Positions 16,652 through 24,557 of a DNA stretch of 64,000 bases are shown piece by piece. This DNA is from JAXGMV01 sp040772085. GTDB lineage: Bacteria > Chloroflexota > Anaerolineae > Anaerolineales > Anaerolineaceae. A model generated the notes under the pieces. That model was not told the origin of the DNA. It made no database searches and saw only the letters and a program-made list of their open reading frames with translations. The stretch is from positions 1,364,001 to 1,428,000 of the forward strand of contig JAXGYU010000001.1 in assembly GCA_040772085.1 (NCBI GenBank), read 5' to 3'. A program made the translations under genes and the position numbers. The stretch's first letter is position 1, and each line of letters starts with the position of its first letter.

Positions 16652-18376
16652 TTATGTGCCTTCCATCTCTAAAGGTTTGACAAAAGGTTCCATCTCAGTC
16701 AGTGGATGACCGAAGGCGATTTTCGGATAAGCATTGATCAAAGGATTAATCATGACTTGTAACAAGAATGGCGTCAACGGATCTTGCCACATATGTCTGA
16801 TAGCCTTCTTAAGTTGAGATTTCGAACTAACCGTCATGGTATTGATACCATATGCGTTTGCAACCTTCTCAAAATCGGGCGCAGAGTAGCCTTTATATGT
16901 CGAAGCATACCGCTCGTGGAAGTAAGATTGCTGGAACTGTCGCACCATTCCAAGTGATCCATTATTGATAACAACCATTTTTATTGGTAATTTGTGATGC
17001 GCAATCGTTTGGAGTTCCTGAATATTCATTTGCATACTGCCATCGCCCACAATTTGTACGACCGGTTTCCCCGGTAACGCGAAACTTGCCCCCATTGCAG
17101 TCGGTAGCGAGAATCCCATTGCCCCCATCCCGCCTGAGGTCAGAAATCTTTGACCCTCGCGAATGACTATGGATTGCGCGGCCCACATCTGGTGATTCCC
17201 GATATCTACGACATATGCACCTGCCTGGTGCGACTGGAGCGACAATTCCCTGATAAGGTGGTTGGGTAAGATTCCCTTGAACCCCTTTACTTCATCAAGG
17301 TCATTCCATTTTTCTCGCAGATCCGCAATTTCCTCCAGCCATTCCTTGTGAGTGAGCTTGGTTTTGATATTGCGCGCCTGATCGACAAGCTCTGGCAAGA
17401 ATTGTCTAAGATCGGAAACCACCGGCGTACAACCCAAGATCCTGTTATTTATTTCCGCGCTTTCACAATCAACATGGAAGATCGTCCTGTTATTGGAGAA
17501 GAATTCCGTATCTGCGCCTGTCTGTCTGATATCCAGTCTGCTACCGAGCACCAACAGCCAATCGCACGTACCCAAGGCTATATTTGCCCAGCGATTACCA
17601 TAGGATCCGATAAAACCCGAACGATGAGGGTTGTCGGAAGGCAGCACATCAACTGCCATGAGAGAATTGACAACTGGCAGATCGAGCAAATCAGCAAGTT
17701 GAACTACCAATTTGGACGTTGCTGAAGCAGGCACTCCGCCTCCAACCAGTATTAACGGTCGCTCAGCTTTCTTGAGCGTGCTCAATATCTTGTCAATCAG
17801 TTGAGTCTGGTTTTTATCGCGGCGCAGGCGGATGGTAGGTTTTATGTAGTCCTCTAGGACTGCTGCCCTCTGCAAATCCATTGGAAGATCAATCAGGACA
17901 GGACCTGGTCTATCAGAGAGAGCGGTCCTGAAAGCATTCCGAAGCATTAAATTCAGGTGACCTGCATCTCTGAGCATTGCCGAGGACTTGGTAATTGGCT
18001 TTGCCATCGAGACGATATCTGTTTCCTGAAAACCTAACTGCCTAATTTTCTTTTCATTTTTTTGCTCATGAAGGTTGACTTGCCCTGTAATGAAGATGCC
18101 CGGCACAGAATCGAAATAGCAGCTTCCAATGCCCGTCAGGAGATTCGTTGCACCTGGTCCACTGGTTCCCATGGCGACGCCCGGCACGCCTGTTATCATC
18201 GCCATCCCTTGTGCAGCAAATGCCGCAGCTTGCTCATGGTGGCAACTGATTAATGAAATATCCGGATTTCTGTCGCCCGAATCAATCAGATGCGTGATCA
18301 TGCCGCCTATAACTTCAAAAATATGTGTGACGCCCTGGCTTGCCAAATAACTCATGATGAAGTCAGAAGCTTTCAT
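16652..18376 (-). CDS. TPP-dependent acetolactate-synthase-like enzyme, probable YerE-type branched-sugar synthase
   Basis: A 574-residue enzyme of the acetolactate synthase fold. N-terminal catalytic Glu is in SCHHEQAAAFAAQGMA (about residue 48). The TPP/Mg motif is GDGSMQMNIQELQ followed 15-17 residues later by VINN (about 445-475). Housekeeping acetolactate synthase is unlikely, because the gene lies inside a CDP-dideoxysugar cluster with no ilvN or ilvC. YerE of Yersinia, a TPP enzyme next to the same genes, adds a two-carbon unit from pyruvate to C3 of CDP-4-keto-3,6-dideoxyglucose; that reaction is inferred here. ATG 18376 follows GAGG at good spacing; the GTG at 18397 is rejected. Confidence 0.72.
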   Translation of the reverse strand: MKASDFIMSYLASQGVTHIFEVIGGMITHLIDSGDRNPDISLISCHHEQAAAFAAQGMAMITGVPGVAMGTSGPGATNLLTGIGSCYFDSVPGIFITGQVNLHEQKNEKKIRQLGFQETDIVSMAKPITKSSAMLRDAGHLNLMLRNAFRTALSDRPGPVLIDLPMDLQRAAVLEDYIKPTIRLRRDKNQTQLIDKILSTLKKAERPLILVGGGVPASATSKLVVQLADLLDLPVVNSLMAVDVLPSDNPHRSGFIGSYGNRWANIALGTCDWLLVLGSRLDIRQTGADTEFFSNNRTIFHVDCESAEINNRILGCTPVVSDLRQFLPELVDQARNIKTKLTHKEWLEEIADLREKWNDLDEVKGFKGILPNHLIRELSLQSHQAGAYVVDIGNHQMWAAQSIVIREGQRFLTSGGMGAMGFSLPTAMGASFALPGKPVVQIVGDGSMQMNIQELQTIAHHKLPIKMVVINNGSLGMVRQFQQSYFHERYASTYKGYSAPDFEKVANAYGINTMTVSSKSQLKKAIRHMWQDPLTPFLLQVMINPLINAYPKIAFGHPLTEMEPFVKPLEMEGT

Positions 18377-18386
18377 TCTTATTTCC

Positions 18387-19418
18387 TCAACTCTCACGGT
18401 ACCAGTTTATAGTTCTTCTCAACGCATCTTCCAAAGTAATAGTTTGCGCTACCCGCAGCGATTCATGTGCCTTTGACACATCAGGCACATATTGGCTGAC
18501 CTTTTGTGAGCCAGCCAGTACATCAAGCCTAATATTCTTGTTTCCTGCATTCAGCCGCACCAAATCTGCAAGCCGGTGTAAAGAAATACTTTCTTCTGAA
18601 CCTACATTATACGGTGAGCAAGATTCGCCGCAGCAAAGCAATTTAATTAACCAGACTGCCAGGTCAGAAGCATAAAGATATGAACGCGAATCCTGGCCTG
18701 TACCCTTGATAACAATGTTATTATTTTTGATCACATCGGCCATGAAATTCCCGATCGCGAAATGCGTATCCAGCGGCAGACCGGGACCGACAAACGCGAA
18801 GCAGCGCGCGATCTTCACCTCGAAGCCATGCCTGCGCGCGTAGATGGCGCACAACAGCTCCGCCATGCGTTTGCCCTCGCCATAGGCGGAAGCAGGATCT
18901 GTCGGGTCCGGTGCGCCAGAATAATCTTCGGGGATATGGGTAAGCTCCGGCGGTTGTTTGCCATAAACTGCGCCTGAACTGATATAGAGCAGCTTTTCGC
19001 AGCCGCAAGTGACGCAGAAATCCAGCACATGCCGTGTGCCGGCAACGATCGTGTCCAGCATCAGCAGCGGGTCGTCATCATTCAATTTGGCGCTGGCAGT
19101 TGTGGCGCCATGGATGACGTACTGATACTTCCCTGACGGGAATGGAAAAGCACGCACATCCCCCTGCAGCAGAGAAACCGCAGCATGACCGGCGATATGC
19201 GGGGACGCCGCGGAAAAGCCAGCCTGGTCGCGGGTCAGAAGGGTCAGCGTGCAATTCAATCCGAGTTTATCGTTTGCGTGCAAAAAGCTTTCAACGATCC
19301 AGTGACCGAAGAAGCCTGTACCCCCTGTGATGAAGATGTTTTTATCGCGGAACGCCTCCCATTCGGGCAGCAATTGTTCGAGTACATCTTCCAGGTCTTC
19401 GCGCGGCAATGGTTTCAC
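18387..19418 (-). CDS. NAD-dependent sugar epimerase/reductase (YerF-like position)
   Basis: A 343-residue extended short-chain dehydrogenase. The Rossmann loop is ITGGTGFFGHWIVE (about residues 29-42), the catalytic Ser is in YISSGAVYG (about 147), and the Y-x3-K pair is in SAYGEGKRMAE (about 176-180). It is placed between the reductase and the TPP enzyme, where the yersiniose pathway uses a ketoreductase or epimerase (YerF) to finish the branched sugar. That role is an inference from position. Base composition changes sharply inside the gene near 18,740: the C-terminal third is AT-rich like the glycosyltransferases, the rest GC-rich like rfbFGH. Confidence 0.72.
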   Translation of the reverse strand: MKPLPREDLEDVLEQLLPEWEAFRDKNIFITGGTGFFGHWIVESFLHANDKLGLNCTLTLLTRDQAGFSAASPHIAGHAAVSLLQGDVRAFPFPSGKYQYVIHGATTASAKLNDDDPLLMLDTIVAGTRHVLDFCVTCGCEKLLYISSGAVYGKQPPELTHIPEDYSGAPDPTDPASAYGEGKRMAELLCAIYARRHGFEVKIARCFAFVGPGLPLDTHFAIGNFMADVIKNNNIVIKGTGQDSRSYLYASDLAVWLIKLLCCGESCSPYNVGSEESISLHRLADLVRLNAGNKNIRLDVLAGSQKVSQYVPDVSKAHESLRVAQTITLEDALRRTINWYRES

Positions 19419-19421
19419 GCC

Positions 19422-20147
19422 CTACTCCCACGCATCCTTGCGGATATGATCTGCCGGGATGCCGGCGTCGCGCAGCGCCTGCGAGAAGCTGGTCAGCATC
19501 ACAGGCGGGCCGGAAAGATAGAACACCTTCTCAGCCGGGTCCTCCAGGTTGTCCAGAATCCAGCCAACATCCAGAAGCCCCTGACGCACCGGCGCATACC
19601 AGTCCTCTACCCCGTCAACCTCGACTGCCAGGTGGACGCGCAGCCCGGGGTGATAAGCCATCAACTCTTTCAACTTTTGCTCGTACAGAAAGACCGATGC
19701 ATCCCTGAAGCCATAAAACAAATCCACGGTCTGACTGGCGTCATCGAGCACGGTATCAAGGAACGCCATGAACGCCGAGATGCCCGTGCCGCCCGCGATG
19801 AGCACAATGCCAGTTTGCTCCTTCTCGATCACAAATTCTCCGTACGGCAGTTTGACCCACACCTCGCGTCCTGGCTGCAGATATTCGAGCAGCCGGTGGG
19901 TGAACCAGCCTTTGACCGCATACACCAGCTCAAGCTCGCGGCTGCCGTCCGGCGCGTTGACAATCGAGAACGGCCGCGAGTCGGGCCAGAACCCGGCGGA
20001 GTCATACGCGTCGATAGCCAGATGCAGGAATTGTCCCGGTTTCCAGGCCGGCAGAGATTTCTCAGCCAGCAGCCGAATCAGGAAGACACCGTGCCCATAC
20101 GACTGGATTTCGGTGACCTGACATTTCGTTTTGCGGATAAGCGGCAA
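19422..20147 (-). CDS. Flavin reductase of the E3 type, lacking the ferredoxin domain
   Basis: A 241-residue ferredoxin-NADP-reductase-fold protein. The FAD site is SRPFSIVNAP (about residues 57-66), the pyridine-nucleotide loop GGTGISAFMAFL (about 118-129), and YLSGPPVMLTSF the C-terminal NAD site. It directly follows rfbH, the place of the CDP-6-deoxy-glucoseen reductase (E3, AscD/DdhD). That enzyme normally starts with a plant-type [2Fe-2S] domain of about 90 residues; here no such cysteine motif exists. Electrons must pass from FAD straight to the iron-sulphur centre of RfbH or through another carrier. ATG 20147 is close to the rfbH stop at 20150. Confidence 0.75.
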   Translation of the reverse strand: MPLIRKTKCQVTEIQSYGHGVFLIRLLAEKSLPAWKPGQFLHLAIDAYDSAGFWPDSRPFSIVNAPDGSRELELVYAVKGWFTHRLLEYLQPGREVWVKLPYGEFVIEKEQTGIVLIAGGTGISAFMAFLDTVLDDASQTVDLFYGFRDASVFLYEQKLKELMAYHPGLRVHLAVEVDGVEDWYAPVRQGLLDVGWILDNLEDPAEKVFYLSGPPVMLTSFSQALRDAGIPADHIRKDAWE

Positions 20148-20149
20148 AG

Positions 20150-21457
20150 CTAAGCCCTCTCCCCGTCCATGAAGCGTTTAAACACCTGAGCGATCCACTC
20201 CAGTTGCGCTTCGTTGATACCGGGATAGACGCCAATGAAGAAGGTCTGGCGCATAATCTTGTCGGTATTCGTCAGCTCGCCAACCACGCGGTGCTGGATA
20301 TTCTGAAACGCCGGATGCCGCAACAAATTGCCGCTGAACAGGTTGCGCGTCTCAATGTGATTGACCTCGAGGAAGCGGCTGAGGTCATTGCGTTCGAACC
20401 CGGCATCCTCTCTGACGGTAATAACAAACGCGAACCAGGCAGGATCAGAATTCGGCAGCGCCTGAGGCAGGAGCAGCCGGTCCTCATAGGGCGTCAGCAT
20501 TGCGTGCAGACGTCTGAAATTCTCCTTGCGCTGGTCAATGAAGGCTGGCAGCTTTTCCAGTTGCGCGACGCCAATCGCCGCCTGCATGTCGGTCACCTTG
20601 AGGTTATAGCCGATATGGCTGTAGATGTATTTGTGATCATAGCCGAATGGCAGCGTGCCGAATTGCTGACCAAAGCGCTTGCCGCAGGTGTTATTCTCAC
20701 CGCCGGCGCAATAGCAATCTCTGCCCCAGTCACGGATCGAGCGCGCGATCCGCCCCAGCTCCTCATCACGGGTGACAACGCAGCCGCCCTCACCCATGGT
20801 GATGTGGTGAGCGGGATAGAACGAATGGGAGGCAATATGCCCGAAGGTGCCGGTCAGTTGACCGTTATAAGTAGAGCCGAGCGAGTCGCAGTTGTCTTCG
20901 ACCAGCCACAGATTTTGCTCTTCCACCAGCGCGGTAACCGCCTCAAGATCAAACGGCACGCCAAGCGTATGCGCCATCATGATGGCTTTAGTACGCGGAC
21001 TGACCGCTTCACGCAGCATCTCGGGTTTGGCGGTGTAATCGCCCAGGTTGATATCTACGAACACCGGCACGAGGTTGTTCTGCACGATCGGCGCGACAGT
21101 CGTCGGGAAGCCCGCGGCAACCGTGATCACCTCATCGCCGGGCATCAGCCGGCGCTCGCCAAGCTTGGGCGAGGTGAGTGCGGTCAGCGCGACCAGGTTA
21201 GCCGACGAGCCGGAATTGACCAGCAGCGCGTCCTCGACGCCCAGATACTCAGCAAACGAGAGCTCAAAATCTTCAGCATAACGGTTGGCAGTCAGGAAAA
21301 AGTCGAGGCTGGAATCAACCAGATTGAGCAGCTCCCGCTCATCGAAGACGCGTCCCGCGTAATGAACCAGATCTTTGCCGGGCGTAAAGGTTCTGCCGGC
21401 AAATTTCTCCTGATAGTACTGGCTGACCAATTTCAGAATCTCATCACGCGTTGACAT
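20150..21457 (-). CDS. rfbH: CDP-6-deoxy-4-keto-glucose 3-dehydrase (E1)
   Basis: A 435-residue PMP and [2Fe-2S] enzyme that removes the C3 hydroxyl during CDP-3,6-dideoxyhexose synthesis. The usual Schiff-base lysine is replaced by His in SFYPAHHITMGEGG, the hallmark of RfbH/E1. The cluster ligands are present with the spacing described for the Yersinia enzyme: Cys in VEDNCDSLG, then 57 residues to DCYC (C-x-C), then seven to the last Cys before GKRFG. It sits between rfbG (overlapping by 14 bases) and the flavin reductase that should supply its electrons. Confidence 0.92.
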   Translation of the reverse strand: MSTRDEILKLVSQYYQEKFAGRTFTPGKDLVHYAGRVFDERELLNLVDSSLDFFLTANRYAEDFELSFAEYLGVEDALLVNSGSSANLVALTALTSPKLGERRLMPGDEVITVAAGFPTTVAPIVQNNLVPVFVDINLGDYTAKPEMLREAVSPRTKAIMMAHTLGVPFDLEAVTALVEEQNLWLVEDNCDSLGSTYNGQLTGTFGHIASHSFYPAHHITMGEGGCVVTRDEELGRIARSIRDWGRDCYCAGGENNTCGKRFGQQFGTLPFGYDHKYIYSHIGYNLKVTDMQAAIGVAQLEKLPAFIDQRKENFRRLHAMLTPYEDRLLLPQALPNSDPAWFAFVITVREDAGFERNDLSRFLEVNHIETRNLFSGNLLRHPAFQNIQHRVVGELTNTDKIMRQTFFIGVYPGINEAQLEWIAQVFKRFMDGERA

Positions 21458-22436
21458 GCTGTGCCTTCAAATACTTTTCATACCAGCCAATCGTCAGACC
21501 CAGCGCTTCGTCCAGCGTGAACATCGGCTTCCAGCCCAAGCGGGTACGCGCCTTTTCTGCATCCAGATACTGATGCCTGATCTCATTGCTGACTTCATTC
21601 TTAATTACCGGTCGCAATGGGGAATTCATCAGCTTCAGAATCCGCTCGACCAGGTCGGTCACGGTGATCTGAATTTCATTGGAGAAGTTGAAGGCTTCCC
21701 CTGCCAGGCTTTTGTCCCCAGCCAGCTTTTCTGCCAGCAGCATGTACGCCAGGGCACCATCCTCGACATAGAAATAATCACGGATGAATTGACCATCCGA
21801 GCGAATGATGGGCGCTTCGCCGCGGTAAATCGAACGGATTGTGCCCGGGATGATACGGTTCCAGTTCAGGTCGCCGCCGCCATAGAAGTTGCCGCAGCGC
21901 GTGATGGCAACCGGCAAGCCGTAGCTCTTGGCATAGGTATGGGCAATCAAATCCGCGCAAGATTTGGAGACATCATACGGATGCTGCCCCTGCAGCGGGG
22001 TCTCTTCGGTATAGGGCAGCACGAGCTGGTCACCGTAGGCCTTGTCAGACGAGGCAATGACGATCTGCTTCACGCGCGGGCTGCGCCGGCAAGCTTCGAG
22101 CAGCCGCCAGGTGCCGCCGATATTGGTCTCGAATGTGGAGAGCGGGTTGCGGTTGGCAATCGTGACAATGGTTTGCGCGGCGAGATGGATGACGGTATCG
22201 ATCTCGAATTCACCGAGGACACGTTCGAGCAGCGGCTCGTCACAGACATCACCCCTGACAACCTTGACACGCTTGAACATGCCGGTCTGCACCAGCTCGG
22301 ATTGCGGCACCCAGTCGCGGATCAGACAGACGACTTCCGCGCCGGCTTCGACCAGCCGTTTGACCAGCCAGGATCCCACCAAGCCGGAGCCGCCGGTCAC
22401 GAAGACCGGTCTGTCCAGCCAAAATGATTTTTGCAT
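21444..22436 (-). CDS. rfbG: CDP-glucose 4,6-dehydratase
   Basis: A 330-residue extended SDR that converts CDP-glucose to CDP-4-keto-6-deoxyglucose using bound NAD. FVTGGSGLVGSWLVKRL (about residues 11-27) is the Rossmann loop, IASSDKAYGD the family-specific active-site stretch (about 122-131), and Y-x3-K occurs as PYDVSKSCADL (about 146-150). The start is ATG 22436: it shares one base with the rfbF stop (TGATG) and has GGAGG seven bases upstream. An in-frame TTG at 22451 lies before that ribosome site. It makes the substrate of RfbH. Confidence 0.9.
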   Translation of the reverse strand: MQKSFWLDRPVFVTGGSGLVGSWLVKRLVEAGAEVVCLIRDWVPQSELVQTGMFKRVKVVRGDVCDEPLLERVLGEFEIDTVIHLAAQTIVTIANRNPLSTFETNIGGTWRLLEACRRSPRVKQIVIASSDKAYGDQLVLPYTEETPLQGQHPYDVSKSCADLIAHTYAKSYGLPVAITRCGNFYGGGDLNWNRIIPGTIRSIYRGEAPIIRSDGQFIRDYFYVEDGALAYMLLAEKLAGDKSLAGEAFNFSNEIQITVTDLVERILKLMNSPLRPVIKNEVSNEIRHQYLDAEKARTRLGWKPMFTLDEALGLTIGWYEKYLKAQHVNA

Positions 22437-23203
22437 CACCACATCCTCCAAGGCGCTTTGCCGGTCGACCAGAGCTGCTCAAGGAATGAGAGCTCGCGAA
22501 TGGTATCCATACATTGCCAGAAATCGCCGTGCCGGTACGCCATCAACTGTCCATCATCAGAAAGCGCTTCGAGCGGTTTTTTCTCGAAAATAGTATCGTC
22601 GCCTTCTATATAATCCATCACCTCAGGCTCCAGCACAAAGAAGCCGCCGTTGATCCAGCCCTCACCGATTTGCGGTTTTTCTTCAAAGCGCATGACCTGA
22701 TCACCGTTAAAGGTAATGCCGCCGAAACGCGAAGGCGGCCTGACCGCGGTGATGGTAGCCAGTTTGCCATGCGAGCGATGAAACGCCAGCAACTGATCAA
22801 TATTAACATTGGCGACGCCGTCGCCGTAAGTCATCATAAACGTCTCATTGCCAACCCAGTCGCGGAGGCGTTTGACGCGCCCGCCGGTCATGGTATGGTC
22901 GCCAGTTTGTGCCAGATGTACGGTCCAGGGCTCGTGTTCGCGCTCATGCACATCAATCTGACCATTCCTGAGATGAATGGTCAGGTCGTGCTGGTGATAG
23001 TAATAGTTCAGGAAGTAGGACTGAATGACTTCAGACTTATAGCCCATGGCAATGCCAAACTCATTATGACCATAGGTGGAATAAATCTTCATGATATGCC
23101 AGAGGATCGGATGCCCGCCGATTTCCACCATCGGTTTGGGTTTGACAGTCGTTTCTTCCTGCAGCCGTGTGCCGAGTCCGCCGGCTAGAATGATGACCTT
23201 CAT
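22436..23203 (-). CDS. rfbF: Glucose-1-phosphate cytidylyltransferase
   Basis: A 255-residue nucleotidyltransferase that joins CTP and glucose-1-phosphate to CDP-glucose, the first committed step of CDP-dideoxysugars. ILAGGLGTRLQEETTVKPKPM (about residues 5-25) is the nucleotide loop with catalytic Lys. GGHPILWHIMKIYS, MTYGDGVANVNI (metal site, about 127-138) and FWQCMDTIRE near the end are typical of RfbF. It is the first gene of the minus-strand sugar cluster and overlaps rfbG by one base, so it probably carries the operon promoter. That promoter must lie within or upstream of the flavodiiron gene, which ends only 9 bases before it. Confidence 0.93.
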   Translation of the reverse strand: MKVIILAGGLGTRLQEETTVKPKPMVEIGGHPILWHIMKIYSTYGHNEFGIAMGYKSEVIQSYFLNYYYHQHDLTIHLRNGQIDVHEREHEPWTVHLAQTGDHTMTGGRVKRLRDWVGNETFMMTYGDGVANVNIDQLLAFHRSHGKLATITAVRPPSRFGGITFNGDQVMRFEEKPQIGEGWINGGFFVLEPEVMDYIEGDDTIFEKKPLEALSDDGQLMAYRHGDFWQCMDTIRELSFLEQLWSTGKAPWRMW

Positions 23204-23212
23204 CTTATCAGC

Positions 23213-24409
23213 CTACTTGACCAGCGTGAGCGCGAAATTGTAGGCAAACTCTTCCACGCCTTTCAGTACGTCAAGCGTGGTCACGCCCTGCATATTGAAG
23301 GAGGGATCAAACTCCCAACCAAGCATCGTTTTGACGTTGCCCAGCCGCTCAAGGTTGATGCCGCCCCAGGTGTAGCCGCCGAAGAAGGCGCCCTTGCGGT
23401 TGAGCAGCTTCTTCTGCGCCGCCATGTTGAGCATGTAGTTTACCTGCGGCATGAGCGAGCCCTCAAACGCGGGAGAGCCGATCAGCACGCCCTGGTAACG
23501 CATGAGCGAATTGAGGATATAGCTGGCGTCCGTCGCCTCGCAATCGAAAATCTCAAAGGGCAGCCCGCTGCGGAACAAGCCGGCGGCAATGCCATCAACC
23601 AGGCGGGTGGTGTTGCCGTACATGGAAGCGTAGAGGACGGTCACGCCGGGTTCCCCTTCGCCGGCAGCCATTTCAGCCCAGTGGCGATATTGCTCGACAA
23701 TGGAAATCACGCCATCACGCCAGACCAGACCATGCGAAGGCGCGATGACAGCCGGGTTGATCTCCAGCACTTTTTCCACGGCTTTCAGCACCGGTTTGGT
23801 AAACGGCAACATGACGGTCGTAAAATAGCGCATCGATTCAGACATGTACAGCCAGCGATCAGGAGCTTCATCGGCGAACAAAGTCCCTTTCAGAACGCCA
23901 TAGCCGCCATAGTTGTCGCATGAGAAGAGGATCTTCTCGCTGGTCTCGTAGGTCATCATGGTCTCCGGCCAGTGCAGGAAGGGGATGACCATGAACTTCA
24001 GATTGTGTTTGCCCAGCGAAAGCTCATCATCGTTCTTGACGACCATGAAGCGTTCGCCGAAATCGTAGTAATTCCTGAGCAGGTCAAAGGTTTTAGCGTT
24101 ACCCACCAGCACGGCCTTCGGCGCCGCCTGCATCACAGCGGCAATCGCGCCGGCATGATCCGGCTCAATATGATTGATGATCAGATAATCCAGGTTCTCC
24201 ACCGGCATCAGGCTGGCGACACGCGCCAGAATCTCAGGGCTGCCCGAGGCAGGTCCCGGGTCGATCAGCGCGTTTTTATCATCCTGGATCAGATAAACAT
24301 TGTAGGTCACCCCATGCGGCTTGATTGGCCAGGTGCCTTCAAAAATGGGCGTGATCCGATCATTGAGACCCACCCAATGGATCTTATCGGTCAAGGCAAC
24401 AGGTTGCAT
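23213..24409 (-). CDS. A-type flavodiiron protein (FprA/ROO-like)
   Basis: A 398-residue two-domain enzyme that reduces O2 or NO in the cytoplasm of anaerobes. The beta-lactamase-like N-domain has the diiron ligands NHIEPDHAG (H-x-E-x-D-H, about residues 80-88), FLHWPETMMTYE and FSCDNYGGYG. The C-domain is flavodoxin-like with the FMN loop YASMYGNTTRL (about 260-270). No rubredoxin domain is fused, so it is class A. It lies 9 bases upstream of rfbF on the same strand, but no functional link to the sugar cluster is evident. It supports an anaerobic or microaerophilic host. Confidence 0.88.
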   Translation of the reverse strand: MQPVALTDKIHWVGLNDRITPIFEGTWPIKPHGVTYNVYLIQDDKNALIDPGPASGSPEILARVASLMPVENLDYLIINHIEPDHAGAIAAVMQAAPKAVLVGNAKTFDLLRNYYDFGERFMVVKNDDELSLGKHNLKFMVIPFLHWPETMMTYETSEKILFSCDNYGGYGVLKGTLFADEAPDRWLYMSESMRYFTTVMLPFTKPVLKAVEKVLEINPAVIAPSHGLVWRDGVISIVEQYRHWAEMAAGEGEPGVTVLYASMYGNTTRLVDGIAAGLFRSGLPFEIFDCEATDASYILNSLMRYQGVLIGSPAFEGSLMPQVNYMLNMAAQKKLLNRKGAFFGGYTWGGINLERLGNVKTMLGWEFDPSFNMQGVTTLDVLKGVEEFAYNFALTLVK

Positions 24410-24557
24410 TTCTCACCTTCCAGATGGTTTTTATCAATTCTAAGGTGTTTTAGGTGTTTTGGGTAGCGATGACGCGTTTTCGATAATCATTATTACATTT
24501 AGCACTATAATTTCTTCGAATTCACCATTAATCGTCCAGGCATCATGGAGTTGTCCG

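Noticed and set aside
20204..21454. Long plus-strand frame (416 codons) opposite rfbH
   Set aside because: It is the antisense shadow of a gene with full family motifs; its translation is Arg/Gln/His-rich and shows no domain.
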